DNA from: Peptococcaceae bacterium CEB3
Lineage (GTDB): Bacteria > Bacillota > Desulfitobacteriia > Desulfitobacteriales > Desulfitobacteriaceae
Length of the DNA stretch: 64,000 bases
Assembly (NCBI GenBank): GCA_001029295.1
Contig: LDXJ01000061.1
Span: forward strand, 248,001 to 312,000
Direction of reading: 5' to 3'
Positions 58,705 to 64,000 of the stretch are shown here, one piece after another; positions within the stretch are counted from its first letter, which is position 1; each line of letters begins with the position of its first letter. A model generated the notes under the pieces. It was not told the DNA's origin and did no database searches. It saw nothing but the letters and a program-made list of their open reading frames with translations. The translations under genes were made by a program, and so were the position numbers.

Positions 58705-61125
58705 ATGTTAAAAGGCAAGAAGCTAAAACAGGTTGTCGCCGGCGTGGCCTTGGCCACATTTGTTCTCAGCGCGAGAACAGCTTTTGCTGCTACGCAAGTC
58801 TCCGCGAACCCGCAAAAAGACGGAACCGTCATTACGTCCTATGACTGGCAACTGACCCCAGCCGGTCAACAGATTACCTTGGGTGATTTTCCTATGGGAG
58901 CGGCTGTGAGCCCAGACCACAAGTACGTGGTTGTAACGAATGACGGCCAAGGTACTCAGTCACTCCAAGTTGTAGATCTGGCATCAAGGCAAGTAATTCA
59001 AACGATTCCCTATCACTCTCCTCAGGCCTTGTACCTCGGCATCGCCTTCAGTCCGGACGGGAAAACGTTGTATGCTTCGGGCGGAGGTCGGAATGTGATT
59101 CACGTCTATTCATTTGCCAACGGAACCTTGACGGAACGCTCTGCAATCACTGGCGTGCGCGGCTACCCTGCCGGGCTGAGTGTCTCAGCGGATGGAAAGA
59201 CTCTCTATGTCGCAAACAACACGTCCGATTCCGTGTCAAGCATTGACCTGACGACGGGTAAGGTAAGCAAGACAACCCCAGTCGGCCATAATCCCTACAC
59301 CGCGTTTCTCAGCCAGGACGGGACCGCCCTTTACGTCAGCAATTGGGGTGAAAGTAGTGTCACGGTTTTAAATCCAAAGGACCTCAGTGTTGAGAAAACC
59401 ATCCGGGTAGGCCTGCATCCGAATGCCATTGCCCAAAATCCGGTGACTGGTATGATTTACGTATCTGACTCAGACAGCGACCAAATATCTGTCATTGCGC
59501 CCAAGTCCAATCAGGTCATCCACACCGTCTCTCTCGCCCCCTACAAGGGCGCCTTGCCAGGGACGACGCCGGATGCCCTGATGGTCAACCCGGACGGCAA
59601 GACCTTGTACGTAGCAAACGCCGATAACAACGACATCGCCGTTATCGATCTGGGAGATGGCCGGGACAGAAAGACGCCCTCCGTCAAAGGTCTGATTCCG
59701 ACAGCTTGGTACCCCACAGGCATCTTCACAACCCAGGACGGAAGCGGCCTGATGGTCATCAATGCCAAGGGACTGGGCGCCGGTCCCAATACGCAGGGCC
59801 AGTACATTGGCAACATGATCAAGGGAACGATGTCCTTCATTCCAACCCCTGACCAGGGACAACTGCGCAAATACACCGAGCAAGTGAAGACCAATGACCA
59901 CTTCCGGCCGGAGGGAATTCGGCCGCTGGTGAGTGCCACGATTCCGCGCTTCTCCAATGAACGTTCGCCCATCAAGCACGTTATCTACATCATCAAAGAG
60001 AACCGCACCTACGACCAAGTGTTTGGCGATATGAAAAAAGGCAACGGTGACCCCTCGTTGACCGAGTTTGGCAAGCAAATCACGCCAAACTTGCACAAAC
60101 TGGCCAATCAGTTTGTCCTCTTGGACAACACCGACACGGACGCGGAAATCAGTGCCCAGGGGCACAACTGGTCCACCGCGGCCATTTCCAACGACTACAC
60201 CGAGAAAAACTGGCTGGCAAACTACAGTGGCCGTGGCCGCGGCTATGACTTCGAGGGAACCAACAAGTCTACGTATCCCCAAGACGGATTCCTCTGGGAT
60301 GACGCTGCGCGCGCTCACGTCTCCTACCGTGATTATGGTGAATTTGAGGGATACAATGCCAAGACGGGAATCTCAACCCCTAGTGGCCCCAGCATCGGCA
60401 ATAACTACGACCCCAACTATCCTGCCTGGGATCTGAATGTCTCTGATCAGACCCGGTTTGAGCAATGGCAAAAAGAGTATAACCGTTTTGAACGAGATGG
60501 CAACCTGCCGCAGCTGGAAATTGTCCGTCTGCCAAACGACCATACTCAGGGAACGCGAACCGGTGCCTTGACACCACAGGCCTATGTGGCTCAAAACGAC
60601 TATGCCTTAGGTGAGATTGTGGATACTGTCAGCCATTCAAAAGATTGGAAAGACACCGCCATCTTCGTCATCGAAGACGATTCACAAGACGGGCTCGATC
60701 ACGTGGATGCCCACCGCACGGAGGCTTTGGTCATCAGCCCTTACACACAAACCGGCAAGGTTGATAGCACCTACTATGACACAGCTTCGATGCTCAAGAC
60801 CATGGAACTGATTCTCGGTATGAAGCCGATGACCCAATTTGATGCCGAAGCAACTCCGATGCTCAACGCTTTCACCTTTAAATCGAACTTTACGCCGTAC
60901 GATGTCATCCGGCCCACCTACGATGTGAACGCCAAAAACGGTCAAAACGCTCCGATGGCTGCACTAGCCGACAAGATGATCTGGAACGTGGAAGACGCTA
61001 ACAATGATAACCAATTTAACCGGATGCTGTGGGCCGCTACCAAGGGTAACGTACCATACCCTACCGTCCATCACACCGATGGATCACCTGACAGTGAACC
61101 ACAGGTTCCGGATTCGGACGGCTGA
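58705..61125 (+). CDS. Secreted beta-propeller/phosphoesterase fusion
   Basis: 806 residues. Sec signal peptide MLKGKKLKQVVAGVALATFVLSARTAFA, cut near residue 28. A seven-bladed YVTN/lactonase-type propeller at about 50-370 (blade motifs FSPDGKTLYASGGG, VSADGKTLYVANNTSD, LSQDGTALYVSNWGESSVTVL, VNPDGKTLYVANADN). Then a phosphoesterase domain (PF04185) at about 420-760: IKHVIYIIKENRTYDQVFGDM with the probable metal-binding Glu-Asn, ISAQGHNWSTAAISNDY, and FVIEDDSQDGLDHVDAHRTEALVISPY. Such proteins hydrolyse phospholipids or phosphate esters outside the cell. ATG 58705 follows GGAGGGAATTAGAC; the upstream Pho box fits. An earlier frame start at 58648 is unlikely. Confidence 0.92.
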   Translation: MLKGKKLKQVVAGVALATFVLSARTAFAATQVSANPQKDGTVITSYDWQLTPAGQQITLGDFPMGAAVSPDHKYVVVTNDGQGTQSLQVVDLASRQVIQTIPYHSPQALYLGIAFSPDGKTLYASGGGRNVIHVYSFANGTLTERSAITGVRGYPAGLSVSADGKTLYVANNTSDSVSSIDLTTGKVSKTTPVGHNPYTAFLSQDGTALYVSNWGESSVTVLNPKDLSVEKTIRVGLHPNAIAQNPVTGMIYVSDSDSDQISVIAPKSNQVIHTVSLAPYKGALPGTTPDALMVNPDGKTLYVANADNNDIAVIDLGDGRDRKTPSVKGLIPTAWYPTGIFTTQDGSGLMVINAKGLGAGPNTQGQYIGNMIKGTMSFIPTPDQGQLRKYTEQVKTNDHFRPEGIRPLVSATIPRFSNERSPIKHVIYIIKENRTYDQVFGDMKKGNGDPSLTEFGKQITPNLHKLANQFVLLDNTDTDAEISAQGHNWSTAAISNDYTEKNWLANYSGRGRGYDFEGTNKSTYPQDGFLWDDAARAHVSYRDYGEFEGYNAKTGISTPSGPSIGNNYDPNYPAWDLNVSDQTRFEQWQKEYNRFERDGNLPQLEIVRLPNDHTQGTRTGALTPQAYVAQNDYALGEIVDTVSHSKDWKDTAIFVIEDDSQDGLDHVDAHRTEALVISPYTQTGKVDSTYYDTASMLKTMELILGMKPMTQFDAEATPMLNAFTFKSNFTPYDVIRPTYDVNAKNGQNAPMAALADKMIWNVEDANNDNQFNRMLWAATKGNVPYPTVHHTDGSPDSEPQVPDSDG

Positions 61126-61176
61126 CTGTAGGTCAAATATCTATGTCTTGACAGAACGAATTAAGGTACAAACATA

Positions 61177-61223
61177 GGGTGTCTTGGCAGGGTCGTAATA
61201 TAATGACCCTGCCCGGACACCCC
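61177..61223 (+). terminator. Long hairpin after the phosphoesterase gene
   Basis: GGGTGTC-ttg-GCAGGGTC pairs with GACCCTGC-ccg-GACACCC (61177-61194, 61205-61222) with a 10-base AT loop. A weak CATTTCTT follows. Probably the transcript end for the phosphoesterase gene, though not a classical T-run. Confidence 0.6.
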
Positions 61224-61332
61224 ATTTCTTATACAGCACAGAAGTTCGTAATTTAGCACGAATCAGCCAAATATATCCGTAGGGCAGACCGAAGAGTAGG
61301 CTGAATGCTAAGCCGAATCCTTGAACCCCGGA

Positions 61333-62106
61333 TTAAAGGGTTGCCAGAAAATCCTCTATGGCCCGGTTGACAGCTTGCGGCTGTTCTGACATGACCATGT
61401 GTCCTGCCGCGGGGACGAGAGTCAACGATGTCTTGGGCATCTTTTCCTGGAGATAGCGGGAGAACTTGGCTGGAGTCATCAGGTCGTCTTCCCCGCAGAG
61501 AATGAGCGCCGGCACCCCGATCGACGCAACTCTGTCCATAACGTCAAAACGGTCACAAGCTTGGAAATCCGACTCATAGACCTGGGGGGGAACCTGTTCC
61601 ATCTCCTTCCTGGCTTGGTCCAGGATTTTCTCCTCCGCGTCCTTCGCGTACATGTACTTGACACTTGCCAGCGGATGCCTTCCCTCGGCCAAGACTCCTA
61701 AAATAGCCGGGCTCACTCTTAAGCGGGCACCGCTCCCGACCAGGATGATTCCCGCTAGGGTTTCCGGATAAGTTAGAGCAAAATCCAAAGCGATCCCCCC
61801 GCCCATAGAATGCCCTACAAGGACAAATCGCTTCAGCCCCAGGACCTGAGCAAAGCGGTGGACGAACTCTCTGTAGCCTGCGATCTCATCCTGTGCCTTG
61901 CCCCCTGATTCTCCATGTCCGGGCAAATCCACAGCCACGAGATGCCGACCCCTAATTCCGGCGAGTTGTTTCTCCCAAGTGCCCCAGCTTCCTCCCGCCC
62001 CGTGCACAAAGAGAACGGTCTGCTCTTCCGCTTTTCCCTTACCCTCTTCTTCATAATGGATACGGTCGCCCCATACCTCGGCAAAAGACATCGTTCTCAC
62101 CCTCAT
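61333..62106 (-). CDS. Alpha/beta hydrolase
   Basis: 257 residues. Classical fold: oxyanion HGAGG in TVLFVHGAGGSWGTW, HLVAVDLPGHGESGG, nucleophile elbow VGHSMGGG with Ser100, acid in LILCGEDDLMTP and His in AAGHMVMSEQP near the C-terminus. The closest groups are the general esterases, haloperoxidases and MhpC-like C-C hydrolases; the substrate cannot be told. ATG 62106 has AGGAG five bases upstream; ATG 62091 is an alternative. Single gene. Confidence 0.88.
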   Translation of the reverse strand: MRVRTMSFAEVWGDRIHYEEEGKGKAEEQTVLFVHGAGGSWGTWEKQLAGIRGRHLVAVDLPGHGESGGKAQDEIAGYREFVHRFAQVLGLKRFVLVGHSMGGGIALDFALTYPETLAGIILVGSGARLRVSPAILGVLAEGRHPLASVKYMYAKDAEEKILDQARKEMEQVPPQVYESDFQACDRFDVMDRVASIGVPALILCGEDDLMTPAKFSRYLQEKMPKTSLTLVPAAGHMVMSEQPQAVNRAIEDFLATL

Positions 62107-62368
62107 TTCTGCTCCTGAATACCCCTGAACATAATAGCATAATGGTTTGTCCCTATCATTCTCAACCAACTGCCTCCCAACATTCTACCCGCTGAGCGAA
62201 AATTCCGCAAACACCCCTTAGCGGAAGAAATCTTGAGCGAAAGGAATCTTGCCGTTAGGAATAGAATGTCGCATATCAGCTGACGAAAAGGGCAGAGTAT
62301 ATCTAGCCATAAACCCGTAGTAAATTCCGGGCCAAAGCAAACTTTATGAACGGAGGTATCAATCAAGC
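62107..62368. other. Intergenic, divergent
   Basis: Between the leftward hydrolase gene and the rightward DUF3231 gene. No clear sigma-A promoter. A spore-type (sigma F/G) promoter was looked for before the DUF3231 gene and not found with confidence. AGCGAAAGGAATCTTG resembles AGCGAAAATTCC nearby (weak direct repeat, about 62196-62245). Confidence 0.25.
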
Positions 62369-63439
62369 ATGAGTACTCTGGAACTTGGAAACAACCGTCA
62401 GGCAGAACCGACAGCATACTCTGTCATTCAACATAACTTGGAAAACGTGGGCTTGACCGGGCCGGAAATCGGCGAACTCTGGGCCACCTATATGGCGGAA
62501 AGCATGACTTGTTCCATGCTCCCCTTTTTCGTAGCCAAGGTCAAAGACCCGGATATACACCGGGTCCTGCAACAGCATACTCTGGATAAGTCGGCTCAAC
62601 ATTTGAATTCGATCCGCGAGATATTCACGGCAGCCAATTTTCCCCTTCCCCACGGTTTCACGGATGAAGATTTCGATGTGAACGCCAAACCCCTTGTTTC
62701 CGACACCTTTATTCTGCTCTATGCCAGCTTCATGGCCAAATCCGGTATGCTCAATTTCAGTCTGGCTTTTTCCAGTGCCGCGCGTCCCGATGTTCGGGCC
62801 TTTTTTGAAAACTGTCTCAACGATTCTCAAGAAAGCGCCCGCACAGCGCACGAGGTTCTTTTGGCAAAAGGGCTTTTCCCCCGGGCGCCTTATGTTCCCA
62901 CCCCAGACAGGACGGAATATGTCCATGATGTGCAAAGTTTTTATAAGGGTTTCCTCGGCGACAAAAGACCCATCAACGCCCTCGAGATCGAACATATTTT
63001 TGCCAACGTGGTATCTATGTATTTAAGAAACACTATGACCTCAGCCTTGGAACAAGTCACCAAATCTAAACTGGTCAAGGATTATTTAGAGCGCCTGCGC
63101 CGGATCAATGACAAACAGATCGATATTCTTGAGCACATATTGGAAGATGCCGACCTTGCCACTCCCACAGACCACGATCACCATGTCACGGAATCCCTGG
63201 AATCTCCCTTCAGCGATAAGTTAGTTCTGTTCCACCTGACCGTAGTTACGGCCTACGCCATAACCGGATATGGGCTCGCCCTGGCCAATTGTACCCGCAG
63301 CGACATCATCTTGACTTTCAGCCGTTTCATCTTTGAACTTGGGGACTGTGCCAAAGATGGAGTCAATTTGATGATCAAGCAAGGCTGGCTGGAGCGAGTT
63401 CCCGAAGCCGCCAACCGCAAAGAATTGAGCAGCCAGTGA
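62369..63439 (+). CDS. DUF3231-family protein
   Basis: 356 residues made of two similar helical halves (about 20-180 and 200-345): IGELWATYMAESMTCSMLPFFVAKVKDPDIHRVLQQHTLDKSAQHLNSI in the first and EIEHIFANVVSMYLRNTMTSALEQVTKSKLVKDYLERLRRINDKQIDILEHIL in the second. This tandem ferritin-like four-helix arrangement is DUF3231, a family found mainly in spore-forming Bacillota, with relatives tied to the spore coat. The metal-ligand pattern (E..H) is only partly kept. ATG 62369 behind GGAGG. Confidence 0.85.
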   Translation: MSTLELGNNRQAEPTAYSVIQHNLENVGLTGPEIGELWATYMAESMTCSMLPFFVAKVKDPDIHRVLQQHTLDKSAQHLNSIREIFTAANFPLPHGFTDEDFDVNAKPLVSDTFILLYASFMAKSGMLNFSLAFSSAARPDVRAFFENCLNDSQESARTAHEVLLAKGLFPRAPYVPTPDRTEYVHDVQSFYKGFLGDKRPINALEIEHIFANVVSMYLRNTMTSALEQVTKSKLVKDYLERLRRINDKQIDILEHILEDADLATPTDHDHHVTESLESPFSDKLVLFHLTVVTAYAITGYGLALANCTRSDIILTFSRFIFELGDCAKDGVNLMIKQGWLERVPEAANRKELSSQ

Positions 63440-63753
63440 CTTCGACATCCGACCGGGAAAGTCATGAAACAAGGTTTTTCGAATAAAAGCACCTCCCGAA
63501 AACCTGGGGGGCCTTTGCCTCATTCGCCAAGAATTTTTTCTCTTTTCTGGCCGCGATTTTCTGCCTTCGGTTTTCTGCCCGCATTTAAGACCTTTTTCCC
63601 TAGCCCGCAAGATTAATTATTCCCGCCCCGACATATAATGATCTTCGGAGACCCCGCTCAAAGAGGAATTCCCTGCTTAAACGGCGAACTTCTGTTATTA
63701 GCTAACTCCGGTTATCAGCCAACTCCAATGCACCTTATACCCAAAAATGACAC
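63440..63753. other. Intergenic, nothing firm
   Basis: A TATAAT at 63634-63639 could be the -10 of the following membrane protein gene, but no matching -35 was found. Pyrimidine-rich stretch around 63525-63600. A weak hairpin CCTCCC/GGGGGG near 63493-63513 could end the DUF3231 transcript. Confidence 0.3.
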
Positions 63754-63789
63754 CCTCACACTATTATTATTCCTCACACTATTATTATT
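63754..63789. repeat. Perfect 18-bp tandem duplication
   Basis: CCTCACACTATTATTATT occurs twice without a gap (63754-63771, 63772-63789), ending directly before the ribosome site AAGGAAAGGA of the next gene. It could change promoter or leader spacing. Confidence 0.9.
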
Positions 63790-63807
63790 AAGGAAAGGAA
63801 TGATTCC

Positions 63808-64000
63808 ATGCGCTGGTCCGAGCGGCTCAAACTCACTTGGCAGACTTTCTTACAGGAAGCACCCGCTCTCTATCTCTGGTTTCTCCTATACATCCTTGCC
63901 ACAGCCGTCGTGATCATCCTCTTCGTGTTTAGCTTGGTTCACAATGCCCCGCTTGATATTCCTTCAGGCGCTTTCCCGCACAGGGCGCCAATGTTCCCCG
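63808..64000 (+). CDS. Start of a membrane protein, truncated by the window end
   Basis: 64 codons are visible: MRWSERLKLTWQTFLQEAPA, a membrane span (LYLWFLLYILATAVVIILFVFSLV), then HNAPLDIPSGAFPHRAPMFP. ATG 63808 has AAAGGA nine bases upstream; another frame starting at ATG 63800 stops inside. N-terminus in, one span, then an outside segment: possibly a sensor or secreted-domain protein. No family recognised. Confidence 0.6.
   Translation, partial: MRWSERLKLTWQTFLQEAPALYLWFLLYILATAVVIILFVFSLVHNAPLDIPSGAFPHRAPMFP

Noticed and set aside
63638-63913. 91-codon plus-strand frame at the right end
   Set aside because: It overlaps the better-supported membrane protein frame starting at 63808, which has a ribosome site and a clear membrane span.
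1-64000. tRNA, rRNA, tmRNA, T-box leaders or common riboswitches
   Set aside because: No TTCGA-type T-arm with matching acceptor stem, no T-box GGTGG sequence and no cobalamin, TPP, SAM or cyclic di-GMP core was seen by eye.

Overview
The window looks like chromosomal DNA of an anaerobic, low-to-mid-GC Gram-positive (Bacillota), most plausibly a spore-former related to the Peptococcaceae/Desulfitobacteriaceae. Evidence: CWB2 cell-wall-binding repeats, the MurT/GatD lipid II amidation pair, an acpS-nnr-alr block, an EndoA-type (MazF/RHH) pair, a split archaeal-type glutamate synthase, CooT and a nickel/cobalt-type ECF transporter, menaquinone prenylation (MenA), a sigma-54 activator beside an acyl-CoA operon, a DUF3231 protein and a decayed GerW/YtfJ-type sporulation gene. 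No rRNA, tRNA, CRISPR array or intact transposase was seen. The assignment is by gene content only.

Layout. 1-6.6 kb: truncated CWB2 surface protein, a possible 32-residue membrane peptide, a LytTR response regulator coupled to a two-core hybrid histidine kinase, and a nucleotidyltransferase. 6.8-9.5 kb: three-gene operon (UbiA-type phosphoribosyl/prenyl transferase, membrane glycosyltransferase, EmrE-like flippase) that looks like a lipid-linked sugar pathway. 9.6-13 kb: polar amino acid ABC transporter, with a 358-bp polypurine leader before its binding protein. 13.1-20.9 kb: a complete Wadjet (JetD-JetA-JetB-JetC) plasmid-defence operon. 21-26 kb: SLC13/NhaD-like permease, GerW relic, DUF89, DUF6483, class I amidotransferase-like hydrolase, PaaI thioesterase. 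26-29.4 kb: EndoA toxin-antitoxin pair and GatD/MurT. 30-35.3 kb: split glutamate synthase with its own ferredoxin and FAD subunits. 35.5-41 kb: alanine racemase, Nnr, AcpS, orphan LytS-like kinase and a GntR-RCK_C regulator. 41-48.9 kb: 58-residue protein with its own promoter and terminator, radical SAM protein, MenA, amidohydrolase, Crp/Fnr regulator, TSUP transporter, DUF169 and tautomerase. 49-51.5 kb: CooT plus ECF T and A subunits behind two related RNA leaders. 51.7-58.4 kb: acyl-CoA ligase/thiolase/DUF35/acyl-CoA dehydrogenase operon with a sigma-54 promoter, next to a sigma-54 activator that lacks a sensor domain. 58.6-61.2 kb: secreted beta-propeller phosphoesterase behind an 11-bp-periodic Pho box. 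61.3-64 kb: alpha/beta hydrolase, DUF3231 protein and the start of a membrane protein.

The strongest described system is the Wadjet operon. The best candidates for something undescribed are non-coding: (i) a shared leader motif in front of cooT and cbiQ; (ii) a dispersed hairpin repeat built on AGTGAACTCG, four copies, all between genes; (iii) many short 15-22-bp tandem duplications at gene boundaries, several running through stop codons; (iv) long purine-rich tracts, one a leader and one translated as a linker in the sigma-54 activator. All statements come from reading the sequence; no database search was run.
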